A DNA stretch of 64,000 nt from Hyphomonadaceae bacterium (GCA_016791425.1 JAEUMQ010000017.1:1-64000); one strand, 5' to 3'; positions 16,088 to 26,540 are shown, counted from the first letter of the stretch. Numbers and translations: made by a program. The notes: generated by a model not told the origin, from the letters alone.

Positions 16088-17479
16088 ATGCCTGACTATA
16101 TCGTGAAGGATATCTCGCTCGCGGAGTTCGGCCGCAAGGAGATCGAGATCGCAGAAGTCGAGATGCCTGGCCTGATGGCCACGCGTGAGGAATTCGGCAA
16201 GAAGCAGCCGCTGAAGGGCGCGCGCATCGCCGGGTGCCTGCACATGACCATCCAGACCGCGGTGCTGATCGAGACGCTGACGCATCTCGGCGCCGACGTG
16301 CGCTGGGCCTCGTGCAACATCTTCTCGACCCAGGACCATGCCGCCGCCGCGGTGGCGAAGGCGGGCGTGCCGGTGTTCGCCGTGAAGGGCGAGACGCTGC
16401 CGGAATATTGGGACTACGTGCACAAGATCTTCGAATGGGGCGATGGCGGCGTTCCAAACATGATCCTCGACGACGGCGGCGACGCCACGCTTCTGTGCGT
16501 GCTCGGGCCCAAGGCCGAGAAGGATCCCTCGATCATCTCCAAGCCCGCGAACGAAGAGGAAGAAGCGCTCTACGCGGTCATGAAGCGCTATCTGAAGGAG
16601 AAGCCGGGCTTCTACACCAAGATCCGCGACGCCATCAAAGGCGTGTCGGAAGAGACGACCACGGGCGTGCACCGCCTCTATCAGATGGCTGCGAAGGGCG
16701 AGCTGCCGTTCCCGGGCATCAACGTCAATGACAGCGTGACCAAGTCGAAGTTCGACAACCTCTATGGCTGCCGCGAGAGCCTGGTGGACGCGATCCGTCG
16801 CGGCACCGACGTGATGCTGGCGGGCAAAGTGGCGGTCGTCGCCGGCTACGGCGACGTCGGCAAGGGCTCGGCCGCATCGCTGCGCAACGGCGGCGCGCGC
16901 GTCGTGGTGACGGAAGTCGATCCGATCTGCGCGCTGCAGGCGGCGATGGAAGGCTATGACGTCAAGACGATGGAAGAGGTGGCGCCGACCGCCGACATCT
17001 TCGTCACCGCCACTGGCAACAAGGACGTGATCACCGTCGATCACATGCGTTCGATGAAGCACAACGCCATCGTCTGCAATATCGGCCACTTCGACAGTGA
17101 GATTCAGGTCGCCGGCCTGAAGAACTTCAAGTGGGACGAGATCAAGCCGCAGGTGCACCACATCGAGTTCCCGGACGGCAAGAAGATCATCCTTCTGTCA
17201 GAAGGCCGCCTGGTGAATCTCGGCAACGCCACGGGGCACCCCAGCTTCGTGATGAGCGCGTCCTTCACCAACCAGACGATCGCGCAGATCGAGCTTTGGA
17301 CGAACAATTCGAAGTACGAGCACAAGGTCTACACGCTGCCGAAGCATCTCGACGAGAAGGTGGCCTCGCTCCACCTCGCGAAGCTCGGCGTGAGCCTGAC
17401 GAAGCTCTCGAAGGAACAGGCCGATTATATCGGCGTGCCGTCCGCCGGCCCGTTCAAGCCGGACCATTACCGCTACTGA
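16088..17479 (+). CDS. ahcY: Adenosylhomocysteinase
   Basis: 463 aa, matching the long bacterial form with a roughly 40-residue insertion. It hydrolyses S-adenosylhomocysteine to adenosine and homocysteine, relieving product inhibition of methyltransferases. Motifs: [16 protein letters not shown] near the N-terminus, [15 protein letters not shown], the Rossmann NAD motif [16 protein letters not shown] (about residues 250-265), and the C-terminal KPDHYRY ending that completes the NAD site of the partner subunit. ATG 16088 starts the conserved [19 protein letters not shown]; the longer open frame reads through the upstream repeat. An intrinsic terminator follows. Confidence 0.97.
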   Translation: MPDYIVKDISLAEFGRKEIEIAEVEMPGLMATREEFGKKQPLKGARIAGCLHMTIQTAVLIETLTHLGADVRWASCNIFSTQDHAAAAVAKAGVPVFAVKGETLPEYWDYVHKIFEWGDGGVPNMILDDGGDATLLCVLGPKAEKDPSIISKPANEEEEALYAVMKRYLKEKPGFYTKIRDAIKGVSEETTTGVHRLYQMAAKGELPFPGINVNDSVTKSKFDNLYGCRESLVDAIRRGTDVMLAGKVAVVAGYGDVGKGSAASLRNGGARVVVTEVDPICALQAAMEGYDVKTMEEVAPTADIFVTATGNKDVITVDHMRSMKHNAIVCNIGHFDSEIQVAGLKNFKWDEIKPQVHHIEFPDGKKIILLSEGRLVNLGNATGHPSFVMSASFTNQTIAQIELWTNNSKYEHKVYTLPKHLDEKVASLHLAKLGVSLTKLSKEQADYIGVPSAGPFKPDHYRY

Positions 17480-17502
17480 TCGCGGCGTCTTCGCAAAACA
17501 TT

Positions 17503-17538
17503 GCGCCGGTCAGCACCCGCTGGCCGGCGCTTTTGTTT
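17503..17538 (+). terminator. Rho-independent terminator after ahcY
   Basis: A 12-bp stem GCGCCGGTCAGC / GCTGGCCGGCGC (one G-T pair) with an ACCC loop, followed by TTTTGTTT, 23 bases after the ahcY stop. Confidence 0.88.
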
Positions 17539-17548
17539 GCGGGCGGAA

Positions 17549-17626
17549 AGGTTGGAGCGCGGGCCTTCAGGCCCGCCCTTTTTGTTGGTCGAAGCGATGC
17601 GCGCCTGAAGGCGCGCGCTCCAACCT
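17549..17626. repeat. REP-like nested inverted repeat
   Basis: Outer 12-bp arms AGGTTGGAGCGC / GCGCTCCAACCT enclose two inner hairpins (GCGGGCCTTCAGGCCCGC and GCGCGCCTGAAGGCGCGC) separated by a short T-rich stretch. This cruciform architecture is typical of REP/BIME-type extragenic elements. It sits between the convergent ahcY and moeA genes and may also help terminate transcription. Confidence 0.75.
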
Positions 17627-17648
17627 CGAGGCGCCGCGCGTCTTCAGC

Positions 17649-18863
17649 TCAGCGCAGGCGATCCAGGCGGACGATGTCGATCAGGGCGCCGACATCGAGC
17701 GCGTTGGCGTTCGGCGGAAGGCGCACGAGCGCGTCGGCGTCGTGGAAGACGCGCATCAGGGAAGAGTCTTGAGCTTCGAACGGCGTCGCTGTGAGTTGCG
17801 CCTGATCATCGATCGAAAGGCGCGCGCGCAGATAATGCTCGCGTGGCCCGTTCTGCGGCAGCGCCGCCCCGAGATGCGCGCGCGCCAGCGACGGTGCGGC
17901 CTCGCGCCCCAGCAGCGCGAGCACGATCGGCTTGAGGAAGAGATGCGCGCACACGAGCGCGGAGGCGGGATTGCCCGGCAGCCCGAGCGCAGGCCCGGAC
18001 GAGGTGAGCCCGAACCAGGTCGGCTTTCCCGGCCGGACCGCGATCTTGTCCACTTCCAAAGCGAGCGCGAAGGCGCCGAACGCAGGCTTCACCAGATCGC
18101 GGTCGCCGACCGAGGCGCCGCCGATCGTCACGACAAGATCGGCGTCCTCGAAGCCCTCTCGCGCCGCCGCGACGATCGCATCGACATCGTCGCGCTGCGG
18201 CTTCAGGCGAAACGCGCTGCCGCCCCAGCTCTCGACGAGCGCCTTGAGGCCGAAGCTGACGGATTCATAGATCTGATGCGCGGCGATCTCGCTGCCGGGC
18301 GGAACGATCTCGTCGCCGGTGGCGAGGATCGCGACGCGCGGACGTCGGCGCACCCAAAGCGATGCCGCGCCGCAGCCTGCAGCCAATGTCAAAGCAACGC
18401 CGTCGAGCACGTCGCCCGCGTGCAGCATCGTGTCGCCGGCCTTGAAGTCGATGGCGCGCGCCCGGACGTGACGAGAAGCTTCCGTCTGCGGAACATCCAC
18501 GAGATCGCCGTCGCGATGCACGTCCTCCTGGATCGCGACGCAATCGGCGCCGTCGGGCAGCGGCGCGCCGGTGAAGATGCGCGCGCATTCGCCCGCGCGG
18601 AGCGGCTGCGCATAACCCGCGCCGGCGGCGGATTCCCCGACGAGCTTGAGGCGCCCCGGCGTGTCGGCCGCGCGCACGGCGTATCCGTCCATTGCGGATG
18701 CGGGGAACGGCGGCTGGTCGCGCATCGCCGCGATGTTGGCCGCGAGCACGCGTCCGAGCGCGTCTTCAAGCGCGACCTCCTCGCCGGCCAGCGGCGAGAG
18801 TGCGCGGATCATCCGCGCGCGCGCGTCCTCCACCGAGGCGTTGACGAGAGCCGGTTCGCTCAT
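17649..18863 (-). CDS. moeA: Molybdopterin molybdenumtransferase
   Basis: 404 aa, the usual MoeA length. It inserts molybdate into adenylylated molybdopterin, the final step of Mo-MPT formation. Visible: RDQPPFPASAMDGYAVRA (domain I/III start), the IFTGAPLPDGADCVAIQED region, ILATGDEIVPPGSEI (MoaB/Mog-like domain), VTIGGASVGDRDLVKPAF and FGLTSSGPALGLPGNPASAL near the active site. It is the last gene of the minus-strand Moco run and is separated from moaC by repeat copy 3. Confidence 0.95.
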   Translation of the reverse strand: MSEPALVNASVEDARARMIRALSPLAGEEVALEDALGRVLAANIAAMRDQPPFPASAMDGYAVRAADTPGRLKLVGESAAGAGYAQPLRAGECARIFTGAPLPDGADCVAIQEDVHRDGDLVDVPQTEASRHVRARAIDFKAGDTMLHAGDVLDGVALTLAAGCGAASLWVRRRPRVAILATGDEIVPPGSEIAAHQIYESVSFGLKALVESWGGSAFRLKPQRDDVDAIVAAAREGFEDADLVVTIGGASVGDRDLVKPAFGAFALALEVDKIAVRPGKPTWFGLTSSGPALGLPGNPASALVCAHLFLKPIVLALLGREAAPSLARAHLGAALPQNGPREHYLRARLSIDDQAQLTATPFEAQDSSLMRVFHDADALVRLPPNANALDVGALIDIVRLDRLR

Positions 18864-18888
18864 GTGCGCAAGCCTAGCAGAACTTGGC

Positions 18889-19029
18889 GCCCCGCCCCCT
18901 TGAGGGGAGGGGGTAGGGGGTGGGGTGAACCTCCGCGCCCGGACAATTGGCCGTTCGAAGAGCGGTCAACGATGTGCGTCGGCGCAACACCCCGCCCCCT
19001 GCCCCCTCCCCTCAAGGGGAGGGGGGCGG
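18889..19029. repeat. Paired GC-rich inverted repeat, copy 3
   Basis: Arms at about 18889-18928 and 18988-19028 with the CCCCTTGAGGGG core, separated by about 60 bases. It lies between moaC and moeA, two genes transcribed in the same direction. Confidence 0.85.
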
Positions 19030-19055
19030 TCGTGCTTGCGGCGTTTGAGGAGCGG

Positions 19056-19523
19056 CTAGGCACGCACATAATCTCCCGACGCGCCGCCGGACTTCTTTGT
19101 CAGGCGCACGTCGAAGCTCATCGTGCGATCGACCGCCTTCAGCATGTCGTAGATCGTGAGGCACGCGACCGAAGCGGCGGTCAGCGCCTCCATCTCGACG
19201 CCGGTGTTCGCATGCGCGCGCGCAGTTGCGGTGACGACGAGGCCGTCCGCGTGCGGCGCGATCTCGACGCTGACTTTGTTCAGCGGCAATGAGTGGCAGA
19301 GCGGAATGAGATCGCTTGTGCGCTTGGCCGCCATGATGCCGGCGATCTCCGCGGCGGCGCGCACATCGCCCTTCTTGGAATCCGCGGCGAGCGCGAGCGC
19401 CTTCGCTTGCGCCGACATGCGCACCACGCCTTCCGCGACCGCTTCGCGATCCGTCGCGGGTTTCGCGGACACATCGACCATGCGTGCACGGCCTTGTTCA
19501 TCGATGTGAGTCAGCTTGCTCAA
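19056..19523 (-). CDS. moaC: Cyclic pyranopterin monophosphate synthase
   Basis: 155 aa, typical MoaC length. It converts the MoaA product (3',8-cyclo-GTP) to cPMP. It begins [21 protein letters not shown] and carries the conserved [18 protein letters not shown] (catalytic Lys and His region) and [20 protein letters not shown] blocks. The start is taken as TTG 19523, because the family N-terminus starts exactly there and a strong GGGAGGGG site, supplied by repeat copy 4, lies 5 bases upstream. An ATG at 19541 would add six atypical residues. Confidence 0.95.
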   Translation of the reverse strand: MSKLTHIDEQGRARMVDVSAKPATDREAVAEGVVRMSAQAKALALAADSKKGDVRAAAEIAGIMAAKRTSDLIPLCHSLPLNKVSVEIAPHADGLVVTATARAHANTGVEMEALTAASVACLTIYDMLKAVDRTMSFDVRLTKKSGGASGDYVRA

Positions 19524-19525
19524 GC

Positions 19526-19614
19526 GACCCCCTCCCGACATCCCCCTTGCAGGGGGAAGAGAGCGTCGGCGCTTCCAATTCCTCCCCCTGAAAGGGGGAG
19601 GTGAGGAGGGGGTC
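19526..19614. repeat. Paired GC-rich inverted repeat, copy 4 (short variant)
   Basis: The outer arms GACCCCCTC (19526-19534) and GAGGGGGTC (19606-19614) are perfectly complementary, with inner CCCCCTTGCAGGGGG and CCCCCTGAAAGGGGG hairpins. It fills the moaB-moaC gap and its left arm doubles as the moaC Shine-Dalgarno. Confidence 0.82.
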
Positions 19615-19623
19615 TCGAAACGC

Positions 19624-20160
19624 TCACCGCTCGTTCAGCCGCGGCATGAGCTCGACCATGTTGCAGGGCATGTGGCGTGAATCGAGCTGCGGCGAGATCA
19701 CCTTGTCCCAGCCGTCCTTGCAGGCGCCGTTCGAGCCGGGCAGCGCGAAGACGAACGTGCCCCCGGCGATGCCGGCGCAAGCGCGCGATTGCAGCGTGGA
19801 GAGCCCGACGCTTTCATAGCTCACCATGTGCCAGACGATGGCGAAGCCATCGAGCTCCTTGTCGAACAGCGGCCGCATCGCTTCGGGCGTGACGTCGCGG
19901 CCGGTGATGCCGGTGCCGCCGGTGGAGATGATGACTTCGATTGCGGGATCGGCGATCCAGCGCTTCATGGTCGATTGTATCGCGGCGACTTCGTCCTTCG
20001 CCCAGTCGCGCGCTGCGAGCACGTGGCCGGCGTTCGTTACGCGATCGGCGAGGATCTTGCCCGAGGTGTCGCTCTCTTCGTCGCGCGTGTCGGAGATGGT
20101 GAGCACCGCGATGCGGACAGGCTTGAACGGCAACGCCTCGTTGAGTTTTCCGCCGGGCAT
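19624..20160 (-). CDS. moaB: Molybdenum cofactor biosynthesis protein B
   Basis: 178 aa MoaB/Mog-fold protein that adenylylates molybdopterin or supports this step. Conserved blocks: [19 protein letters not shown] (about residues 15-33), [19 protein letters not shown] (the MPT-binding loop), [18 protein letters not shown]. The ATG overlaps the upstream moaE stop by one base (TAATG), indicating translational coupling. MoaB rather than MogA is preferred from the length and the [13 protein letters not shown]-terminus. Confidence 0.93.
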   Translation of the reverse strand: MPGGKLNEALPFKPVRIAVLTISDTRDEESDTSGKILADRVTNAGHVLAARDWAKDEVAAIQSTMKRWIADPAIEVIISTGGTGITGRDVTPEAMRPLFDKELDGFAIVWHMVSYESVGLSTLQSRACAGIAGGTFVFALPGSNGACKDGWDKVISPQLDSRHMPCNMVELMPRLNER

Positions 20161-20609
20161 TAATCCTTCTCCCAGGCTTGGCGCGCCGCGCGGTCGGCGT
20201 CCGTCGGCTCGATCCAAGTCGATCCGGCCGCGCTCGTCTCGCGCTTCCAGAACGGCGCGTCGGTCTTGAGATAATCCATCAGGAAGTCCACGGCCAGCAG
20301 CGCCGGCTTGCGATGCGCGGCGAGGGCGGCGGCGAGAACGATCGGTTCGCCGGGCCTCATCGTTCCGTGCCTGTGGATGACGAGCGCGTCCATGAGCCCG
20401 AACCTGTCGACTGCGGCCTCTTCGATGCGCGCGATCTCCCGTTCGGTGAAGCCGGGATAATGGTCGAGATGAAGCGCCTGCGTGTCGCCGCCGCGCACGA
20501 GCCCTACGAAGCTGGCGAGCGCGCCGACGTTCTCGCGGCCGCGCGCGAACGCCGCGAGCTCTGCGTTCGGATCGAAGGGCTCGGCTTGCACGCGCGCCAT
20601 CACGAACAT
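20160..20609 (-). CDS. moaE: Molybdopterin synthase catalytic subunit
   Basis: About 149 aa. The large MPT synthase subunit inserts two sulfurs from MoaD thiocarboxylate into cPMP. It has the family blocks NVGALASFVGLVRGGD (about residues 27-42), LHLDHYPGFTEREIARI, IHRHGTMRPGEPIVL and the catalytic-lysine segment DYLKTDAPFWKRE. Two ATGs are possible (20609 and 20600), and neither has a strong ribosome binding site. It is coupled to moaB and separated from moaD by repeat copy 5. Confidence 0.94.
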   Translation of the reverse strand: MFVMARVQAEPFDPNAELAAFARGRENVGALASFVGLVRGGDTQALHLDHYPGFTEREIARIEEAAVDRFGLMDALVIHRHGTMRPGEPIVLAAALAAHRKPALLAVDFLMDYLKTDAPFWKRETSAAGSTWIEPTDADRAARQAWEKD

Positions 20610-20626
20610 CCGTCGCAAGACAAAGC

Positions 20627-20768
20627 GCGCCCTCTCTCTTGAGGGGAGAGGGCAGGGCGAGGGGTTGCAACACGCTCAACGCCGACAAGGTTGCGAGGGC
20701 AATTCGCAGCGCTGTGTGTGAGGCCACCCCTCACCCCTGCCCCTCTCCCATGGAGGGGAGAGGGGGCG
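20627..20768. repeat. Paired GC-rich inverted repeat, copy 5
   Basis: Arms at about 20627-20666 and 20724-20768 with CCCTCTCTCTTGAGGGGAGA and CCATGGAGGGG-type variants of the core. It lies between moaD and moaE inside the Moco run. Confidence 0.82.
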
Positions 20769-20786
20769 TGTAATTGGAGAGGCATA

Positions 20787-21029
20787 TCAGCCTCCGCTCA
20801 GCGGCGACATGAACGCGATCTCGTCGGAGGGAGAGTAGGCGCGCGAAGGATCCGCGATCTCCTGGTTGAGGGCGATTTTCACGCCTTTCGCCCTGAGCGC
20901 GTCGCCGAGCAGATCGTCGGAGGCCGCGAGCCAGTCGCGCAATTCCCCAAGCGTGCGCAGATGCACCGGCGGAGCGAACGTCCGCCCGCGCGCGATATCC
21001 TTCAGACGGCCGAAGAAGAGGATGTTCAT
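20787..21029 (-). CDS. moaD: Molybdopterin synthase sulfur-carrier subunit
   Basis: 80 aa ubiquitin-fold protein starting MNILFFGRLKDIARGR and ending in the diagnostic SPLSGG, whose terminal glycine becomes a thiocarboxylate and donates sulfur to MoaE. Size and C-terminal GG are exactly as expected. It follows moaA by 10 bases, so co-translation is likely. Confidence 0.95.
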   Translation of the reverse strand: MNILFFGRLKDIARGRTFAPPVHLRTLGELRDWLAASDDLLGDALRAKGVKIALNQEIADPSRAYSPSDEIAFMSPLSGG

Positions 21030-21039
21030 CGCGCCAGGC

Positions 21040-22035
21040 TCACCCGCCGGTCGTGGACATGTGCCGCGCGACGGCCGGCTGCTTCCGCTCGATGACGAAA
21101 TCGTGCCCCTTGGGCTTGAGGCGGATCGCTTCGTCGATCGCGGCGTCGAGGAGACCGTCGTCGGGCGAGGCGCGCAGCGCCGCGCGCAGGTCCGCGCCGT
21201 CGTCGCGTCCGAGGCACGTGTAGAGCCGCCCCGTGCAGGTCACGCGCACCCGGTTGCAGCTTTCGCAGAAATTGTGCGTGAGCGGCGTGATGAAGCCGAG
21301 CCGCCCGCCGGTCTCTTCAACGCGGACATAGCGCGCCGGTCCGCCGGTCGTGTCGGAGATGTCGGTGAGCCGCCAGAAGCTCTCCAGCTCGGCGCGCACC
21401 TGGGAAAGCGGCAGATATTGATCCGTGCGCTGCGCTTCGATCTCGCCGAGCGGCATCGTCTCGATGAGGCAGACGTCATGCCCGCGCGCATGCCCCCAGC
21501 GGATGAGCTCTGGGATTTCCCGGGCGTTGTCGTCCTTCAGCGCCACGACATTGAGCTTCACGTGCAGCCCGGCGCCTTGCGCTGCGTCGATGCCGGCGAG
21601 GACATCGCCAAGCACGTCGCGCCGCGCGATGCGCGCGAAGGTGGCCGCATCGAGCGTGTCAAGCGAGACATTGATGCGGCGCATGCCCGCGTCGAACAAA
21701 GGCTGCGCGAAGCGCTTCAGCTGCGTGCCGTTGGTGGTGAGCGTGATCTCGTCGAGGTCCGCCCCGAGAAAGCGGCTAAGGCGCTCCACGAGGAAGAGCA
21801 GGTCGCGCCGTCCGAGCGGCTCCCCGCCGGTGAGCCGCACTTTGCGCACGCCGCGCCGCACGAACGCGCTGACGAGCCGGTCCAATTCCTCCAGCGACAG
21901 AACATCCGCCTTCGGAAGGAACGTCATCCGCTCCGGCATGCAATAGGCGCACCTGAGGTCGCAGCGGTCGGTGACCGAGACGCGCAGATAGGAGACGCGC
22001 CGCTGGAAGGAATCGATGAGGGATCTGGACGTCAC
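21040..22035 (-). CDS. moaA: GTP 3',8-cyclase (radical SAM)
   Basis: 331 aa radical-SAM enzyme, first step of Moco synthesis. The N-terminal radical-SAM cluster motif is [12 protein letters not shown] (Cys25, Cys29, Cys32). The second 4Fe-4S site is C-terminal ([15 protein letters not shown]), and the protein ends in the flexible GG tail (STTGG) essential in Moa[14 protein letters not shown] is the SAM-binding GGE motif. The start overlaps the fdhD stop by 4 bases. Confidence 0.97.
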   Translation of the reverse strand: MTSRSLIDSFQRRVSYLRVSVTDRCDLRCAYCMPERMTFLPKADVLSLEELDRLVSAFVRRGVRKVRLTGGEPLGRRDLLFLVERLSRFLGADLDEITLTTNGTQLKRFAQPLFDAGMRRINVSLDTLDAATFARIARRDVLGDVLAGIDAAQGAGLHVKLNVVALKDDNAREIPELIRWGHARGHDVCLIETMPLGEIEAQRTDQYLPLSQVRAELESFWRLTDISDTTGGPARYVRVEETGGRLGFITPLTHNFCESCNRVRVTCTGRLYTCLGRDDGADLRAALRASPDDGLLDAAIDEAIRLKPKGHDFVIERKQPAVARHMSTTGG

Positions 22036-22901
22036 GCGATGACCTTGGCGGACGCGGGCGTATCGATGACCCGTTCCGGAAACGTGAAGATGGTGTGCCC
22101 GTCGCTGCGGGCAAGCGCGACGAGCGTCATGCCGGTCTCCTCCGCCTTGCGGATGGCGAGCGCGGTGGGCGCCGAGATCGCGACCAGCAGGGCGATGCCG
22201 GCCATCGCGGCTTTCTCCACCATCTCGTAGGAAAGCCGGCTCGTCACCACGATGAACGCCTGCCCTGGATCCCGGCGCGTGCGCGCCGCCGCGCCGATGA
22301 CCTTGTCGAGCGCGTTATGCCGCCCGACGTCCTCGCGCACGAAGAGCACATGGCCGGTCTCATCCGCCCACGCCGCGGCGTGCATCGCGCGCGTGGCCGC
22401 GCCGTGGACCTGCGCCGCCTCCAGCTCCGCAAGCGCGGTCTGGATCGCCGCGCGGCTGATGCGCAAATCGCCGCCGACTTGGGGCAGCGCGCGGGTCGCG
22501 GCCTCCAGGTGCTGCACGCCGCAAAGGCCGCAGCTGGAGCGGCCCTCCATCGCGCGCGTGCGCGCTTTCGCGGCCCCTTCGCGCCCGGCCGGCGAGAGCA
22601 GCATATCGACGAGCACGCCGTCGGAGCGGTCGGTGATCTTGATGTCGTCGATCTGGTCAGGCGACGCGATGCCTTCGGTGAGGCTGAAGCCGATCGCCAA
22701 GTCTTCGATATCGGCCGGCGCGCCCATCAGCACGACATGCGGCCGCGAATCGTAGGCGAGGCCGATCGCGGTCTCGTCGGGAACCGCGCGCGTGATGCGC
22801 GCGACGGTTCCGCCAAGATCGTCGCCGGACGCGGAGCGGCGCCATTGCAGCGCCTCGCGCGTCCCGACGACCGGGGAGGAGGGCGAAATCGCCTTGCTCA
22901 T
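22032..22901 (-). CDS. fdhD: Formate dehydrogenase accessory sulfurtransferase
   Basis: 289 aa FdhD/FdsC family. It transfers sulfur from a cysteine desulfurase to the bis-MGD cofactor so that formate dehydrogenase becomes active. The key CGLCG motif (Cys124 and Cys127) is present, as are [13 protein letters not shown] and the [17 protein letters not shown] block. Location among moa/mob genes and opposite the fds operon fits its role in maturing FdsA. Coupled to moaA by a 4-base overlap. Confidence 0.95.
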   Translation of the reverse strand: MSKAISPSSPVVGTREALQWRRSASGDDLGGTVARITRAVPDETAIGLAYDSRPHVVLMGAPADIEDLAIGFSLTEGIASPDQIDDIKITDRSDGVLVDMLLSPAGREGAAKARTRAMEGRSSCGLCGVQHLEAATRALPQVGGDLRISRAAIQTALAELEAAQVHGAATRAMHAAAWADETGHVLFVREDVGRHNALDKVIGAAARTRRDPGQAFIVVTSRLSYEMVEKAAMAGIALLVAISAPTALAIRKAEETGMTLVALARSDGHTIFTFPERVIDTPASAKVIA

Positions 22902-22916
22902 CCGTGCATTATAGCC

Positions 22917-23513
22917 TCACGGGCGGCGTGCGGCGAGGGCGGCGAGGTCGTCCGGGGTGTTGAGATTGGCGAAGGCGCCCGCCTCCGCGAAAAGGACGCG
23001 CCGCATGTTCATGCCCGCAAGCGCTTCCCGAACAGGCGGATGTCGGCCGCCGGCCAGCGCTTCGGCGAGCGCCGGGAGGGCGGCGACGCGCCAGAGCCCG
23101 CAAAGCGCCTGCGGTCCGTCCGGCGTTTCCGCGATCGCGGCGGCGGCGTCGCCGATTTCCGCACCCAGATTAGGGTAGAGATCGTCAGGCAGAAGCGGCG
23201 TGTCACACGGCGCCGTCGCGAGGAATTCTGCCCCCTCGGACGCGGCCCAGGTGAGCGCGGCCTTCACGCCCGCGAGCGGACCCGGTGCATCGCCGGGCAG
23301 GTCGGGCGCGAGCACAAATCCCAGGCGTTGGGCGAGAGCGGCCGTTTCGCTGTTCGGCGGCGCGTTCACGGCGATCTTCGAAGAAAGGGGTGCGAGCTTC
23401 GCAGCGACGTGTTCGAGCAATGGCCGGCCGGCCAGCAGCGCGATGGCCTTCTCCGAGCCGAACCGGCTGGAGCGTCCCCCCGCGATGATCGCGCCGACGA
23501 TGCGACTTGGCAG
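22917..23513 (-). CDS. mobA: Molybdenum cofactor guanylyltransferase
   Basis: About 198 aa nucleotidyltransferase that attaches GMP to Mo-MPT, making the MGD cofactor needed by formate dehydrogenase. Motifs: VGAIIAGGRSSRFGSEKA (GTP loop, GG-x-SxR-G-x-K type), FLATAPCDTPLLP (metal-binding Asp) and a C-terminal FANLNTPDDLAAL. No in-frame ATG, GTG or TTG exists near the conserved start; a CTG at 23513 lies 6 bases after a strong GAGGAGG and gives MPSRIVGAII. The start therefore seems to be CTG. The frame is offset from the upstream DUF2938 gene, whose stop is 15 bases before. Confidence 0.87.
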   Translation of the reverse strand: MPSRIVGAIIAGGRSSRFGSEKAIALLAGRPLLEHVAAKLAPLSSKIAVNAPPNSETAALAQRLGFVLAPDLPGDAPGPLAGVKAALTWAASEGAEFLATAPCDTPLLPDDLYPNLGAEIGDAAAAIAETPDGPQALCGLWRVAALPALAEALAGGRHPPVREALAGMNMRRVLFAEAGAFANLNTPDDLAALAARRP

Positions 23514-23527
23514 AAGCAGCCTCCTCT

Positions 23528-24022
23528 TCAGATCTTCGTGACAAAGAGGGCGGTGAGATAGAGGCCGAAGCCGAACGCGGCGTGGGCGGCGAGGCTCCGC
23601 AGCCGAGCGACATTGGGGTTGGGCGCCTTCGAAGAGGCGACGCCCAGGCCCATGCCCGGCTGCATGACGAAAAACGGCGCGACCACCGTCGCCACCCCGA
23701 CGATCAGCGCAGGAGGCAGGGTCGGGGCGCTGAGCCAATTGACGCCCGCAAACCCGACGAGCAGCGCCGCATAGAGGATGCCGATCGCATAGTGCGCGGC
23801 CCATCCGATGAGGCGCTCTCCCGCGACCGGGGGCGCCGCGCCCATGGACTCATGCGCGAAACGGCCCCGTCCGAAGTTTCCGATCCACCGCCCCACCATG
23901 GTGTAATTCGGAAAGGGAGCGCCGAACGTCCTCTGCAGCAAGAACGACCATGCATCGAGGATCAGAGTCGCGCCGACGCCGATCGACGCGATCCTCAGCG
24001 CGAGCCCCAATGTCTCTTCCAC
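23528..24022 (-). CDS. DUF2938 family membrane protein
   Basis: 164 aa with four hydrophobic helices. The family look is clear in ILDAWSFLLQRTFGAPFPNY, VGRWIGNFGRGRF and GWAAHYAIGILYAALLVGF. DUF2938 proteins have no established function. Start GTG 24022 has AGGAG 6 bases upstream; the longer frame overlaps pobA heavily. It lies between pobA and mobA on the same strand with short gaps. Confidence 0.8.
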   Translation of the reverse strand: MEETLGLALRIASIGVGATLILDAWSFLLQRTFGAPFPNYTMVGRWIGNFGRGRFAHESMGAAPPVAGERLIGWAAHYAIGILYAALLVGFAGVNWLSAPTLPPALIVGVATVVAPFFVMQPGMGLGVASSKAPNPNVARLRSLAAHAAFGFGLYLTALFVTKI

Positions 24023-24030
24023 GAGCGCTC

Positions 24031-25203
24031 CTATTCGAACGGATGCCCGGCATAATTCTCGGCGAGGAATCTTGAGCCCGCCTCGGAGGCGGAGATGGCG
24101 TCGAGCTCCGCGAATTGCCGCTTGCGGTCGAACGGCGCGACGTCCGGGAATTTGTGCAGCATCGACGTCATCCACCAGGAGAAGTGCTGCGCGCGCCAGA
24201 TGCGCCGGAGGCAGACGTCGGAATAGGCTTCAAGCTTGGCCTTCGCCCCCGTTCTGTAGAACGCGGCGAGCGCCCCGGCGAGCACGAAGACGTCGTGGGC
24301 GGCCAGATTGAGTCCCTTGGCGCCGGTCGGCGGCACGATGTGGGCCGAATCCCCGGCAAGGAAGAGCCGCCCATATTGCATCGGCTCGGTGACGAAGGAG
24401 CGCATCGCCGTGACGCCCTTCTGGAAGATGCGCCCCTCATTGACGCCCTCGCCGTCGCTCGCCGCGAGGCGCAGCTTGAGCTCGGCCCAGATCCGTTCGT
24501 CCGGCCATTGCGCGATGTCTTCGTCCGGCGCGCATTGCACATAGGCGCGCGTGATGCCGGGCGTGCGCATGGATTGCAGCGCAAAGCCGCGCTCGTGATT
24601 GGCGTAGACGAGCTCGTGCGAGGCCGGCGGCGCTTCCGCCAGGATGCCGAGCCAGCCGAACGGGTAGACCCTGTCATAGGTGGTGAAGAAGCCGGCGGGC
24701 GCGGCCTCGCGGCAGCGTCCATGGAAGCCGTCGCACCCCGCGATGAAGTCGCACGCGAGCGTCGCCTCCGCGCCGTTCTGCTTGTAGACGATCCGCGGAC
24801 GCTCCCCCGCCGCATCCTCCACGCGCGTGACTTCCGCCTCGAAGAGGATGGGGACGCCGGCCGCCAGATTGGCGGCGATGAGGTCCTTCACGACTTCGTG
24901 CTGCGCATAGACCATCACCGCGCGCCCGGTGAGCGCCTTGATGTCGATGCGGTGCGTGCGGTCTTGGAAGCGCAGCTTCACCCCGTCGTGCAGCAGGCCT
25001 TCCTTGTCCATGCGCGCGCCGACGCCGGTGGCGCGCAGGAGATCGACCGTGCCCTGCTCCAGCACACCGGCCCGGACGCGCTCCTCGACATAGGCCCGCG
25101 AGCGCGCCTCGATGACGACGCAATCGACGCCCTCGCGGCGCAGGAGATGCGCCAGCAGCAGTCCCGCAGGCCCCGCCCCGACGATGCCAACCTTCGTGTC
25201 CAT
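24031..25203 (-). CDS. pobA: 4-hydroxybenzoate 3-monooxygenase
   Basis: 390 aa, class A flavoprotein hydroxylase converting 4-hydroxybenzoate to protocatechuate with NAD(P)H and O2. N-terminal FAD motif VGIVGAGPAGLLLAHLLR, the RAGVLEQGTVDLLR and CDFIAGCDGFHGRCR blocks (DG motif), and LFLAGDSAHIVPPTGAKGLN (second FAD motif) fit PobA closely in length and order. ATG 25203 is used. A 21-bp palindrome lies 28 bases upstream. It feeds the beta-ketoadipate pathway, whose other genes are not in the window. Confidence 0.94.
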   Translation of the reverse strand: MDTKVGIVGAGPAGLLLAHLLRREGVDCVVIEARSRAYVEERVRAGVLEQGTVDLLRATGVGARMDKEGLLHDGVKLRFQDRTHRIDIKALTGRAVMVYAQHEVVKDLIAANLAAGVPILFEAEVTRVEDAAGERPRIVYKQNGAEATLACDFIAGCDGFHGRCREAAPAGFFTTYDRVYPFGWLGILAEAPPASHELVYANHERGFALQSMRTPGITRAYVQCAPDEDIAQWPDERIWAELKLRLAASDGEGVNEGRIFQKGVTAMRSFVTEPMQYGRLFLAGDSAHIVPPTGAKGLNLAAHDVFVLAGALAAFYRTGAKAKLEAYSDVCLRRIWRAQHFSWWMTSMLHKFPDVAPFDRKRQFAELDAISASEAGSRFLAENYAGHPFE

Positions 25204-25230
25204 CGAGATCACCGCGTCATCGAAATCGAC

Positions 25231-25251
25231 ATTGTGTGTACTACATACAAT
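25231..25251. promoter_or_regulatory. Palindromic operator candidate upstream of pobA
   Basis: ATTGTGTGTA-C-TACATACAAT is a 21-bp inverted repeat with one mismatched pair, strikingly AT-rich for this genome and located between the adhC stop and the pobA start. The form resembles sites of GntR-type dimeric repressors. No adjacent regulator gene is present. Confidence 0.6.
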
Positions 25252-25288
25252 TTCGGCGACGGGAAAGCGCCCGAAGCGGCGGCGGTCC

Positions 25289-26401
<1,113 letters not shown>

Positions 26402-26540
26402 GGTCTCTGTCCCATTCCCGAGATGGTGGAAGAGGGCCGCCTTGTAGGATCATATGTGGTGGCGCGGCAACCAGCTTTCGGGCCACTGTCGGAGCCTGTT
26501 CGCCTTCAATCGGAGGCGCTTGTCCGGTATACGAAACCCT

